From NCBI GenBank assembly GCA_017442765.1, contig JAFRZC010000118.1:1-14923 (forward strand): a DNA stretch of 14,923 bases, written 5' to 3'. Below the pieces are notes generated by a model. The model did not search any database. It was not told the DNA's origin and worked only from the letters and a program-made list of their open reading frames with translations. This document shows, one piece after another, positions 1 to 6,675 of the stretch. The position numbers were made by a program, and so were the translations under genes. The DNA is from Prevotella sp. (GTDB taxonomy: Bacteria > Bacteroidota > Bacteroidia > Bacteroidales > Bacteroidaceae). Position 1 is the stretch's first letter, and each line of letters starts with the position of its first letter.

Positions 1-99
1 GATGATGCCTGGTACACGCTGGGTGGTCAGCGGTTGCAGGGTGAGCCGACGACAAAGGGTATTTATATCCAGAGCGGTAGGAAGGTGCTCGTGAAGTAA
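1..99 (+). CDS. C-terminal end of a secreted protein (5' part outside window)
   Basis: An open frame enters from the left edge and stops at TAA 97-99, giving 32 residues. The end reads YTLGGQRL, then KGIYIQSGRKVLVK. This matches the C-terminal tail seen on many Prevotella secreted and surface proteins (aromatic residue, short strand, GQR or GRR, KGIYI, basic VVK-like end). The gene at 7193-8956 ends in the same way. Such tails resemble the last strands of Bacteroidota secretion-signal domains, so export is inferred. The catalytic or binding part lies outside the window and cannot be named. A strong terminator follows, so this is the last gene of its transcript. Confidence 0.75.
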   Translation, partial: DDAWYTLGGQRLQGEPTTKGIYIQSGRKVLVK

Positions 100-142
100 G
101 ACGGAGCCGTGCAAGCTGTAAGCGTTTGCCCGAAAGTATCAG

Positions 143-189
143 AAATGTGGATGTGTCGAAATGAACACATCCACATTTTGCTTTTTTTT
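143..189 (+). terminator. Rho-independent terminator of the left-edge gene
   Basis: A perfect 14-bp stem pairs AAATGTGGATGTGT (143-156) with ACACATCCACATTT (165-178) around an 8-nt loop. A run of eight T follows at 182-189. This is a strong intrinsic terminator about 45 bp after the stop of the left-edge gene. It separates that gene from the DUF4160 cassette. Confidence 0.9.
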
Positions 190-210
190 CGTAACTTCTG
201 CTGAAAAAAC

Positions 211-241
211 TTTGTGGAAAGAGAAATAAGTTTTATCTTTG
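211..241 (+). promoter_or_regulatory. Bacteroidota-type promoter for the DUF4160/DUF2442 cassette
   Basis: A -33 element TTTG (211-214) and a -7 element TATCTTTG (234-241) are separated by exactly 19 nt. This is the consensus of the Bacteroidota housekeeping sigma factor. Transcription should start near 248, about 20 nt before the ATG at 270. Confidence 0.8.
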
Positions 242-269
242 CAGAGAAGAATATAAAAGTTTGTCAAAC

Positions 270-527
270 ATGCCGCAGATTAGTTTCTTTTACGGAATCT
301 ATATTTGGATGAATTTTTCCGATCATCATCCGCCCCATTTCCATGCATGGTATGGGGACTACAAGGTGATTGTTAACATTAAGGATGGCATTGTCAAGGG
401 AGAGATGCCTGGACGTGCTTTACGGATGATTCTCGAATGGCTTGAGGAGCATCGCCAAGAGTTGATGGCTAACTGGGAGAAGGCTCAGAAGGGCGAGCCA
501 CTTGAGAAGATAGAACCTCTAAAATAG
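270..527 (+). CDS. DUF4160 family protein
   Basis: This 85-residue protein matches the DUF4160 pattern: an MPQISFFYGI start, then a DHHPPHFHAWYG core with four clustered histidines (motif H-x-P-P-H-F-H), and a C-terminal helix with RALRMILEWLEEHRQELMANW. The ATG at 270 is chosen because family members normally start MP.IS.FYG; a TTG at 261 in the same frame would add only three residues. The biochemical role of the family is not established. It commonly sits beside DUF2442 genes, as here (8 nt gap), and the pair has been viewed as toxin-antitoxin-like, which is unproven. Base composition is visibly more AT-rich than the flanking housekeeping genes, which may indicate transfer. Confidence 0.9.
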   Translation: MPQISFFYGIYIWMNFSDHHPPHFHAWYGDYKVIVNIKDGIVKGEMPGRALRMILEWLEEHRQELMANWEKAQKGEPLEKIEPLK

Positions 528-535
528 TTTTTGAT

Positions 536-775
536 ATGTTATTTCTTGAAATTGTTAAAGCGGAGTATTTGGACGGCTACAGGGTAAAGTTGCTGTTCAG
601 TGACGGCGAGACGAAGATTGCTGATTTAAGCCGGTCGCTGAACGGTCCGGTTTTTGCCCCCTTGAAGGATAAGGACTTTTTCAGGAACTTCTCCATCAAG
701 TTCAATACGATTGAGTGGAATAACGGTGCCGACTTCGCTCCCGAGTATCTGTATGAAATAGGGACTTCGATGTGA
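536..775 (+). CDS. DUF2442 family protein
   Basis: This 79-residue protein has the DUF2442 layout: a beta-rich start (EIVKAEYLDGYRVKLLFSDGE), a middle with DLS and GPVFAPLKD, F at the 'dkdfF' position, and the closing I-E-W-x-N-G-A-D-F-A-P-E-Y-L-Y motif. Length is typical for a stand-alone member. In some homologues this domain is followed by a helix-turn-helix domain, which is absent here. It lies 8 nt behind the DUF4160 gene and must be co-transcribed. A partner or antitoxin-like role for DUF2442 is inferred from the conserved pairing only. No intrinsic terminator hairpin follows directly, only T-rich sequence around 790-810. Confidence 0.88.
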   Translation: MLFLEIVKAEYLDGYRVKLLFSDGETKIADLSRSLNGPVFAPLKDKDFFRNFSIKFNTIEWNNGADFAPEYLYEIGTSM

Positions 776-814
776 CGCAATTTTCCTAAGATTTCTTTTT
801 TTGCATTTTTTAGG

Positions 815-834
815 GCGGAATATTTGCATTCCGC
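815..834 (+). promoter_or_regulatory. Inverted repeat overlapping the -33 element (possible operator)
   Basis: GCGGAAT (815-821) and ATTCCGC (828-834) form a perfect 7-bp inverted repeat around a 6-nt spacer. The -33 hexamer region TTTG (823-826) lies inside the spacer. There is no T-run on either strand directly after the stem, so a terminator is unlikely. The position suggests a binding site for a dimeric regulator of the downstream HU-family gene; this is inference. Confidence 0.45.
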
Positions 835-854
835 TGTCAAATGTTGTATCTTTG
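823..854 (+). promoter_or_regulatory. Promoter of the HU-family gene
   Basis: The -33 element TTTG (823-826) and -7 element TATCTTTG (847-854) are separated by 20 nt. The predicted start site is close to 861, so the leader of the HU-family mRNA would be about 140 nt long and would consist largely of the 22-bp repeat array. Confidence 0.75.
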
Positions 855-860
855 CAATGC

Positions 861-948
861 AATATGGGGCATATAGCAAAGTTATATGGCCCGTATAGCC
901 GACTTATATGGCCCATATAACTCAGTTATACGGCCCATATAGCAAGCT
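861..948 (+). repeat. Four 22-bp tandem palindromic repeats in the HU-gene leader
   Basis: Four units of exactly 22 bp start at 861, 883, 905 and 927. Each has a 15-bp palindromic box of the type TATATGGCCCATATA followed by a 7-nt spacer (for example CGACT or CTCAGT endings). Differences between boxes are mild: unit 2 has CGTATA opposite TATATG, which keeps pairing through a G-U; unit 4 has TATACG opposite CATATA, which loses one pair; unit 1 begins AATATGGGGCATATA. In RNA each unit could fold as a 5-6 bp hairpin with a three-base loop. In DNA they would present similar sites every two helical turns. Confidence 0.85.
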
Positions 949-999
949 GAAGGATGACGTTTCAGATAACATTAATAATTTAAAAGAAAGGAAAAACAC

Positions 1000-1425
1000 A
1001 TGGCATTGAAACTGAAATTGGAGCGGATGAAGAATCCGAAGAGTGCGGCGCAGCACGGCAAGTGGCGTGCGCGGGTGCAGAAGGGCGAGGAGGTGCATCT
1101 TCGCGAGTTGGCGGAGCGTATGCAGGAGAACTGCACGCTGAAGGTGAGCGACATCTATGCGGTGCTGACGGAGCTGGTGCCGACGATGAAGGAGGAGCTG
1201 CAGGCGGGCAAGACGGTGTATCTCGACGGCTTCGGCTTTTTCCACCTGACGGTTGAGAGCGACGTGGTGGACCGTCCGCAGGACTTTTCCATCGCGCGCA
1301 ACATCCGGCGGGTGCTGTGCCGGTTTGTGCCGTCGGGCCGCCGCAACCAGGACCACACCATCACGCGCGACCTCTGCGCCGGAGTGAAGCTGGAGTGGCT
1401 GCCGGAGTACGACCGCCCGGAATAG
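1000..1425 (+). CDS. HU-family (HU-HIG type) histone-like DNA-binding protein
   Basis: A 141-residue protein of the Bacteroidota-specific HU-related family. It starts MALKLKLERMKNP, continues with helices containing LRELAERMQENCTLKVSDIYAVLTELV (about 34-60), and has the HU-like turn GKTVYLDGFGFFHLTV (70-85) before a basic segment with IARNIRRVLCRFVPSGRR (98-115). HU proteins bind and bend DNA as dimers and shape the nucleoid. Family members are usually longer than classical 90-residue HU because of the added C-terminal part, as here. The start is supported by AAAGGA at 987-992, seven nt before the ATG. The long repeat-filled leader suggests dedicated control, possibly autoregulation. GC content rises sharply compared with the preceding DUF cassette. 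Confidence 0.88.
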   Translation: MALKLKLERMKNPKSAAQHGKWRARVQKGEEVHLRELAERMQENCTLKVSDIYAVLTELVPTMKEELQAGKTVYLDGFGFFHLTVESDVVDRPQDFSIARNIRRVLCRFVPSGRRNQDHTITRDLCAGVKLEWLPEYDRPE

Positions 1426-1465
1426 ATGCTTTTGCGCTTGTCGGTGCAGAATTTCGGGCTAATGC

Positions 1466-1496
1466 TTTGCCGAGTGGGAAAAACTTTGTAACTTTG
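1466..1496 (+). promoter_or_regulatory. Promoter of cstA and probably of the genes downstream
   Basis: TTTG (1466-1469), a 19-nt spacer and TAACTTTG (1489-1496) give a consensus Bacteroidota promoter. The predicted start near 1503 leaves a leader of only about 15 nt before the cstA ATG at 1518. Confidence 0.8.
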
Positions 1497-1517
1497 CCGC
1501 ACGAAAACCAAAGAGCG

Positions 1518-3035
1518 ATGATTTCATTTGCGTTGAGCCTGCTGGCTCTGCTTGCGGGCTATTTTGTGTATGGCCGTTTCGTGGAGCGGGTGTTCGCCCC
1601 CGACGACCGTCCCACTCCGGCGGTGTCGAAAGCCGACGGGGTTGACTATATCGTGTTGCCGGGCTGGAAGATTTTTATGATCCAGTTCCTGAACATCGCG
1701 GGCACGGGTCCCATCTTCGGTGCCATCATGGGCGCGTGGTTCGGGCCGGTGGCCTACCTGTGGATTGTGCTGGGCTGCATCTTTGCCGGTGCCGTGCATG
1801 ACTATCTGAGCGGAATGCTCTCAGTGCGTCATGGCGGAGCGGGGCTTCCCGAGCTTGTGGGCCGCTATCTCGGCCGCACGACGCGGCGCGTGATGCTCGT
1901 CTTCTCTGTCTTGTTGCTGATGATGGTCGGCGTAGTGTTTGTCTATAGCCCCGCCATCATCATGGAGAACATCTGGGGCTCGCGGCTGGCGTGGATCATC
2001 GGTATCTTCGTCTATTACATCATTGCCACGATGCTGCCCATCGACAAGATTATCGGCAAGATTTATCCGCTTTTTGCCTTCTCGCTGCTGTTCATGGCCG
2101 CCGCCCTGCTGGTGGGGCTGGTGGTGAAGATGCCCGCGCTGCCCGAGCTGTGGACCGACATGGACAGCTACACGGCCGTCCACCCGTCGGAGTGGCTGGG
2201 TGCCGACAGCTTCATCGCGAAGAATCCTGTCTTCCCCTGTCTGTTCATCACCATAGCCTGCGGAGCCATCAGCGGCTTCCATGCCACGCAGAGCCCACTC
2301 ATGGCGCGGTGCATGAAGAGCGAGCGACAGGGCCGCCCTATCTTCTACGGCGCAATGATTACCGAGGGCATGGTGGCGCTCATCTGGGCTACGGCCTCGA
2401 TGTATTTCTTCTACTACGGCGGCTGGCGCGAGGTGGTTTCGCCTGAGACGGTCGCGGCGTTCACGGCGCAGGTCGAGGGCGGCAAGACGCTGGTGCAGTA
2501 CTTCGACGCGCCGACGGTGGTGAAAGAGCTCTGCACGGGCTGGCTTGGCATCTTCGGCGGCATACTGGCCATGCTCGGCGTGGTGGCCGCGCCTATCACG
2601 AGCGGCGACACGGCTTTCCGCTCGGCCCGCTTGATCGTGGCCGAGGCACTGGGACTGGAGCAGCGCAGCATCCGCAAGCGGTTCTATATCTGCATCCCCA
2701 TGTTCGTGGCTGCCATCGGCCTGCTCGCCTGGCAGATGGAGAATCCCAACGGCTTCAACGTGATCTGGCAGTACTTCGGCTGGTCGAACCAGACGATGGC
2801 CGTGTTCACGCTGTGGACGGTGACGGTCTATCTCGTGCAGCGGAGGAAGCCTTTTGTGGTCACGCTCGTGCCGGCACTGTTCATGACGGTGGTGTGCGCC
2901 ACCTTCCTGCTCATCTCACGCCAGGCCTTCGAGCTCAGGCCGACCATAGCCTACACGGGCAGCGTTGTCGTGCTCGTGGCCGCACTGGTGTGGTTCCTCG
3001 CATGGTATCGGAAACAAAATAACACAGTAAAATAA
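1518..3035 (+). CDS. cstA: Carbon starvation protein A family transporter
   Basis: A 505-residue inner-membrane protein with many hydrophobic helices. Recognisable CstA features are the N-terminal FVYGRFVERVF and PTPA segment, GWKIFMIQFLNIAGTGPIFGAI (about 49-70), HDYLSGMLSVRHGGAGLPEL (94-113), and the distal TSGDTAFRSARL and GWSNQTMA motifs. The family takes up peptides or pyruvate when preferred carbon is scarce; which substrate is used here is not visible. It is the shorter form common in Bacteroidota (E. coli CstA is about 700 residues). The start ATG at 1518 fits the promoter and the family N-terminus; the open frame extends further upstream but would overlap the HU-family gene. Its stop overlaps the next start (taATG), which implies translational coupling. 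Confidence 0.93.
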   Translation: MISFALSLLALLAGYFVYGRFVERVFAPDDRPTPAVSKADGVDYIVLPGWKIFMIQFLNIAGTGPIFGAIMGAWFGPVAYLWIVLGCIFAGAVHDYLSGMLSVRHGGAGLPELVGRYLGRTTRRVMLVFSVLLLMMVGVVFVYSPAIIMENIWGSRLAWIIGIFVYYIIATMLPIDKIIGKIYPLFAFSLLFMAAALLVGLVVKMPALPELWTDMDSYTAVHPSEWLGADSFIAKNPVFPCLFITIACGAISGFHATQSPLMARCMKSERQGRPIFYGAMITEGMVALIWATASMYFFYYGGWREVVSPETVAAFTAQVEGGKTLVQYFDAPTVVKELCTGWLGIFGGILAMLGVVAAPITSGDTAFRSARLIVAEALGLEQRSIRKRFYICIPMFVAAIGLLAWQMENPNGFNVIWQYFGWSNQTMAVFTLWTVTVYLVQRRKPFVVTLVPALFMTVVCATFLLISRQAFELRPTIAYTGSVVVLVAALVWFLAWYRKQNNTVK

Positions 3036-3559
3036 TGATTATTATGAAAAGAAAAATTATGGTAGTGCTGGCCGCACTGACAATGGCGGTTGCAGCAAGC
3101 GCACAGCATTCGGACATCGGTCCGTTTGACCAGGGAAAGATTTATGTAGGTGCCTCGCTGACAGGTCTCAACCTGAGCTACAACGGCCAGAACCACCTTA
3201 ACCTGGGCATAGGTGCGCAGGCCGGCTACACCGTGGCCGACAACCTGATGCTGCTCGGGCAGGTCAACTTCCAGCACAGTGGCAGCGATGCCGTGGCCGA
3301 CGAGTTCAAGGTGGGCGTGGGCGGTCGCTACTACATCATCCAGAACGGCCTCTACCTGGGTGCCAACTGCAATCTGGTGCATCAGGAGCACAGCGTGAAC
3401 GATGTCCGCCCAAGTGCCGAGGTGGGCTATGCCTTCTTCGTGAGCCGCACCGTGACCATCGAGCCTGCCGTCTATTACGAGCAGTCGTTCAAGTCGCACA
3501 GCAAATACTCGTCGGCCGGACTGAAGGTGGGCATCGGCGTGTATCTGTTCAAGGATTAG
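3035..3559 (+). CDS. Small outer-membrane beta-barrel protein
   Basis: A 174-residue exported protein. Residues 1-23 form a signal peptide (basic MKRK, hydrophobic core, cleavage after ASA before QHSD). The mature part alternates short polar and hydrophobic strands ([68 protein letters not shown]) and ends [11 protein letters not shown], which looks like the last strand and terminal insertion signal of an eight-strand barrel. The ATG at 3035 overlaps the cstA stop by one base; an in-frame ATG at 3044 would give a cleaner MKRKI start and cannot be excluded. Its function is unknown. Coupling to cstA may mean a role in uptake, but this is inference. Confidence 0.85.
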   Translation: MIIMKRKIMVVLAALTMAVAASAQHSDIGPFDQGKIYVGASLTGLNLSYNGQNHLNLGIGAQAGYTVADNLMLLGQVNFQHSGSDAVADEFKVGVGGRYYIIQNGLYLGANCNLVHQEHSVNDVRPSAEVGYAFFVSRTVTIEPAVYYEQSFKSHSKYSSAGLKVGIGVYLFKD

Positions 3560-3582
3560 ACAAATCTCATCGACGTAGTCAG

Positions 3583-4197
3583 ATGGATTCGGCCTATCCG
3601 TCGGAGCTTTTGGAGAAAGCCGTGCAGGAGTTCTCCAAACTGCCGGGCATAGGGCGCAAGACAGCCTTGCGCCTGGTGCTCCATCTGCTGCGTCGCACGG
3701 ATGATGAGGTGGATGCCTTCGCCTCGGCCGTCGTGCGGATGCGCCACGAGGTAAAGCACTGTCGCGTCTGCCACAACATCAGCGACACCGAGCTCTGTCC
3801 CATCTGTGCCGACCAGCGGCGCGACACTTCGACCATCTGCGTGGTGGAGAACATTCAAGACGTGCTGGCCGTGGAGAACACGCAGCAGTATCATGGGCTA
3901 TACCATGTGCTGGGCGGCATCATTTCGCCCATGGACGGCATCGGCCCGGGCGACATCGAGATTGACTCGCTCGTCAGCCGCGTGGCGCAGGGTGGGGTGG
4001 ACGAGGTCATCATGGCACTCAGCTCGACAATGGAGGGCGACACCACCAACTTCTACATCTCGCGGCGGCTGTCGCCCTACAATGTGCGGCTGAGTGTCAT
4101 CGCACGTGGAATATCCGTAGGCGACGAGCTGGAATACACCGACGAGGTGACACTCGGGCGCGCCATCCTCAACCGGACGGAAATGGAGAAAGGGTAA
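3583..4197 (+). CDS. recR: Recombination mediator RecR
   Basis: A 204-residue RecR of normal family length. It has the helix-hairpin-helix [12 protein letters not shown] (20-31), a C4 zinc site with cysteines at 60, 63, 72 and 75 (CRVC...CPIC), and a Toprim domain starting TICVVEN (84-90, acidic E89) and running to about residue 175 with [18 protein letters not shown]. RecR forms a ring-shaped clamp and with RecO (and RecF) loads RecA on gapped DNA in the cytoplasm. It lies 23 nt behind the outer-membrane protein gene and 31 nt before the next gene, so it is likely read from the upstream promoter. No residue expected for the family appears to be missing. Confidence 0.97.
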   Translation: MDSAYPSELLEKAVQEFSKLPGIGRKTALRLVLHLLRRTDDEVDAFASAVVRMRHEVKHCRVCHNISDTELCPICADQRRDTSTICVVENIQDVLAVENTQQYHGLYHVLGGIISPMDGIGPGDIEIDSLVSRVAQGGVDEVIMALSSTMEGDTTNFYISRRLSPYNVRLSVIARGISVGDELEYTDEVTLGRAILNRTEMEKG

Positions 4198-4228
4198 ATA
4201 TTCCGAGGTGAGAAGTGGGAGGTGAGAA

Positions 4229-4678
4229 ATGAAAGAAAATATGAAAGAGACACAGAAGAAATTGATGTCCGTGTTCATAGCCATCGTGGCTGTGGCAATC
4301 GTCTTAGTAATAGTAGGCGAGACAGGCCTGCTGCCCAATGGCGAGCTGGCTGAGGAGAAACAGACCGAGTTCGTGGTGCTGAGCATCATGGAGCTGCTCA
4401 CCATCTGCCTTATCCCCCTGGCACTGCGCCTGTTTAAGTTCCAGAGGGTGAAGCGCGAGCTCATCACACCGCAGGGGCTGCGACGGTGGGCAATGGTCCG
4501 CCTTATGATGATAGGCGACCTGATACTGGTCAACATACTGCTCTACTATCTGTTCATGAACCCGGCCTTCGGCTATATGGGCATCATCCTCTTCCTCTGC
4601 ATGTTCTTCATCGTGCCGACCATGAGCCGGTGCAGCAACGAGCTGAGAGCCTCTGCCCCGGAAGAGAACAAAAAATGA
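4229..4678 (+). CDS. Four-helix integral membrane protein of unknown function
   Basis: A 149-residue protein with four predicted membrane helices at about 12-30, 47-68, 89-110 and 114-132. A basic loop (RLFKFQRVKRELITPQGLRR, 67-86) lies between helices 2 and 3, and a short polar C-terminus follows. I do not recognise a named family. Unlike most starts here, this one has a strong Shine-Dalgarno sequence, GGGAGGTGA (4217-4225), near the ATG at 4229; a second ATG at 4241 is possible. It sits between recR and the glycosyltransferase with a 10-nt gap to the latter. A link to envelope glycan assembly is only contextual. Confidence 0.8.
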   Translation: MKENMKETQKKLMSVFIAIVAVAIVLVIVGETGLLPNGELAEEKQTEFVVLSIMELLTICLIPLALRLFKFQRVKRELITPQGLRRWAMVRLMMIGDLILVNILLYYLFMNPAFGYMGIILFLCMFFIVPTMSRCSNELRASAPEENKK

Positions 4679-4688
4679 GGACGAAAGA

Positions 4689-5879
4689 ATGAAACTGTCG
4701 GTTATCATAGTAAACTATAATGTCAAGTTCTATGTAGAGCAATGCCTCGTGGCCCTGCAACGCGCCATCGAAGGCATCGATGCCGATGTCTATGTGGTAG
4801 ATAACCACTCGCGCGACGGGTCTGTCGATTTCCTCACCAAGCGGTTCCCCAAAGTCAATATCGTCAGCTGTAGCCATAACCTCGGCTTCGCACGAGCCAA
4901 CAACATCGCCATCCGCCAGAGCGAGGGCGAATATGTATTGCTGCTCAACCCCGACACCATCGTGGGCGAGCAAGTTGTCAGAGAGACCCTGGCCTTCATG
5001 GAGGCTCATCCGAAAGCGGGCGCGGCAGGCGTGCGGATGCTGAAGTCGGACGGCGAGGATGCCATGGAGTCGCGGCGCGGGCTGCCCACGCCCATGACCT
5101 CGTTCTACAAGATGAGCGGGCTCTGCCATCGCTTCCCGCAAAGCAGCCGGTATGGCCGCTATTACATGAGTTACCTCTCATGGGACGAGGCCGCGAAAAT
5201 AGATGTTGTCAGCGGAGCCTACTGTATGCTCCGGCGCGAGGCCCTCAATGACATCGGATTGCTCGACGAGGACTATTTTATGTACGGCGAGGACATCGAC
5301 CTCTCCTACCGGCTGCTCAAGGGCGGATACGAGAATTGGTATCTGCCCCTTCGCATACTGCACTACAAGGGCGAGAGCACGCAGAAATCGTCGTTCCGTT
5401 ATGTGCACGTCTTCTACGAGGCCATGCTCATCTTCTTCCGCAAGCACTTCAGCCACATGAGCCTGCTGCTCACCCTGCCCATCAAGACCGCCATCTACCT
5501 GAAAGCCTCGGTCGCACTCATACAGATGCAGGTTAAGAAGATGAGAAAGAGTCTCGGATTCTTTAGCAAGCACCGCAAGAAAGAGCCGCTCTACATCTTT
5601 ATAGGCACGACCAAGGCCACAGACCAGTGTCGCCAGATAGCCAGAAAGAAAGGTCTGGAAGCGCGATTTGTCGAAGGCGACCAGCGCCATCTGCCCGACG
5701 GACACCATAGCATCGAATTGCCCGAGACCGATACCATCTACGTGGTCTATGATGTCAATGCCTACAGTTTCGACCGCATCTTTGAAATCTTCGGCAGGGA
5801 GCCCAAGCCAAACGTGCGCATCGGAACCTACAACTGCAAGACGCGCACTGTCATCACAGCCGAGGAAATACTCAAATGA
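4689..5879 (+). CDS. Family 2 glycosyltransferase with extra C-terminal domain
   Basis: A 396-residue protein. The N-terminal GT-A domain (about 1-235) shows SVIIVNYN (4-11), VVDNHSRDGS (37-46) for nucleotide-sugar binding, the metal-site segment LLLNPDT (84-90), the acceptor-side GEDIDLSYRL (200-209) and HYKGEST (225-231), as in rhamnosyl-type transferases that build surface polysaccharides. A hydrophobic and basic region (245-300) could associate with the membrane. Residues 300-396 form an added domain opening with LYIFIGTTKATD and containing IYVVYDVNAYSFDRIFEIFG; it resembles no catalytic domain I know and looks alpha/beta. The stop overlaps the next start as ATGA, which implies coupled translation with the acetyltransferase. 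Donor and acceptor sugars are unknown. Confidence 0.9.
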   Translation: MKLSVIIVNYNVKFYVEQCLVALQRAIEGIDADVYVVDNHSRDGSVDFLTKRFPKVNIVSCSHNLGFARANNIAIRQSEGEYVLLLNPDTIVGEQVVRETLAFMEAHPKAGAAGVRMLKSDGEDAMESRRGLPTPMTSFYKMSGLCHRFPQSSRYGRYYMSYLSWDEAAKIDVVSGAYCMLRREALNDIGLLDEDYFMYGEDIDLSYRLLKGGYENWYLPLRILHYKGESTQKSSFRYVHVFYEAMLIFFRKHFSHMSLLLTLPIKTAIYLKASVALIQMQVKKMRKSLGFFSKHRKKEPLYIFIGTTKATDQCRQIARKKGLEARFVEGDQRHLPDGHHSIELPETDTIYVVYDVNAYSFDRIFEIFGREPKPNVRIGTYNCKTRTVITAEEILK

Positions 5880-6370
5880 TACAACTCCGAGCCATAGAAC
5901 CCGAAGACCTCGACCTGCTCTACACGATAGAGAACAACCGGGAACTCTGGAACATCGGCGCCACCAATGTTCCCTACTCGCGGTATGTGCTTCACGACTA
6001 CATCGCGCAGTCTTCCGGCGACATCTACACCGACCGGCAGGTGCGACTCATCATAGAAGCAGAGGGAAAGACCGTAGGCATTATCGACCTGCAGAACTTT
6101 AGTCCCCGGCACAATCGTGCCGAAGTGGGTATTGTGGTGCAGAAAGCCTGGCGGCGGCGCGGATATGCGCTTCAGGCTATCCAAGAGCTGGCCTCATACG
6201 CCCGGCGAACGCTCCACCTTCATCAGCTCTATGCCGTTGTCGAAGAGGAGAACAATGCCGCACGGCAATTATTCGAGAAAGCAGGGTTTAAGTGCGAGAC
6301 CACATTAAAACAATGGCTCTACGACGGTCGGACCTATAGGAATGCCCGGCTGCTGCAAATAATTTTATAA
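5876..6370 (+). CDS. GNAT family N-acetyltransferase
   Basis: A 164-residue cytoplasmic GNAT of the RimJ/RimL/SpeG-like branch. It opens with IQLRAIEPEDLDLLY (2-16), has the central strand VGIIDL (67-72), motif A AEVGIVVQKAWRRRGYA (82-98) with the acetyl-CoA pyrophosphate loop RRRGYA, then LYAVVEEENNAARQLFEKAGF (118-138), the usual motif B end. The substrate is not deducible. Its start overlaps the stop of the glycosyltransferase gene by ATGA, so the two are coupled; acetylation of an amino sugar or a precursor is a reasonable but unproven guess. No terminator hairpin follows; the promoter of the tRNA begins 16 nt after the stop. Confidence 0.92.
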   Translation: MIQLRAIEPEDLDLLYTIENNRELWNIGATNVPYSRYVLHDYIAQSSGDIYTDRQVRLIIEAEGKTVGIIDLQNFSPRHNRAEVGIVVQKAWRRRGYALQAIQELASYARRTLHLHQLYAVVEEENNAARQLFEKAGFKCETTLKQWLYDGRTYRNARLLQIIL

Positions 6371-6386
6371 AAAAAGTAACAAAAAA

Positions 6387-6418
6387 TTTGGAACATTCAA
6401 ATATTCTGATTACCTTTG
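6387..6418 (+). promoter_or_regulatory. Promoter of tRNA-Asp
   Basis: TTTG (6387-6390), 20 nt spacer and TACCTTTG (6411-6418). Transcription should begin around 6425, leaving a short 5' leader before the tRNA. Confidence 0.7.
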
Positions 6419-6437
6419 CACGCGCTAATCAGAAAAA

Positions 6438-6512
6438 GGTGCGTTAGTTCAGCCTGGTTAGAATGCCTGCCTGTCACGCAGGAGGTCACGGGTTCGAGTC
6501 CCGTACGCACCG
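6438..6512 (+). tRNA. tRNA-Asp (anticodon GTC)
   Basis: A full cloverleaf can be drawn. The acceptor stem is GGTGCGT (6438-6444) with ACGCACC (6505-6511), discriminator G6512. The anticodon stem is CCTGC (6466-6470) with GCAGG (6478-6482), with loop CTGTCAC and anticodon GTC at 6473-6475. The T arm is CGGGTTCGAGTCCCG. The CCA end is not encoded. It reads GAC and GAT codons. Confidence 0.97.
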
Positions 6513-6536
6513 CTGAAGCCTGATAGCTTGCTTCGG

Positions 6537-6573
6537 GAGTGCCGTACTTTGTCAAGTATGGCACTCTTTCTTT
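6537..6573 (+). terminator. Rho-independent terminator of tRNA-Asp
   Basis: GAGTGCCGTACTT (6537-6549) pairs with AAGTATGGCACTC (6554-6566), a 13-bp stem with one G-U pair and a 4-nt loop. It is followed by TTTCTTT. It lies 24 nt behind the tRNA. Confidence 0.85.
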
Positions 6574-6652
6574 GTGCACGGTCATAATCCGCCGAGCCTC
6601 CATTTGGCTCCAAGGCGAAAATCCTTAGTGTTAAGAAATGTTTACGACTGGG

Positions 6653-6672
6653 GTGAGACATATATCTTTCAC
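6653..6672. repeat. Isolated palindromic box related to the 22-bp array
   Basis: GTGAGACATATATCTTTCAC is a near-perfect palindrome (two mismatching positions), with the same GAaACATATATgTTTC design as the boxes at 6787-6802 and 6854-6869. Its centre lies 132 bp, six times 22, before the centre of the first box in the array. Confidence 0.6.
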
Positions 6673-6675
6673 TGG

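Noticed and set aside
577..916. Minus-strand frames opposite DUF2442 and the HU leader
   Set aside because: They overlap a well-matched DUF2442 gene and then read through the 22-bp repeats; no domain pattern.
861..948. Possible CRISPR array
   Set aside because: Units are contiguous 22-bp copies with spacers of only about 7 nt that are themselves similar; no 30-40 nt unique spacers and no cas genes.
1317..1517. Upstream extension of the cstA reading frame
   Set aside because: It would overlap the HU-family gene by about 100 bp and sits upstream of the cstA promoter; the extra residues do not resemble the family.
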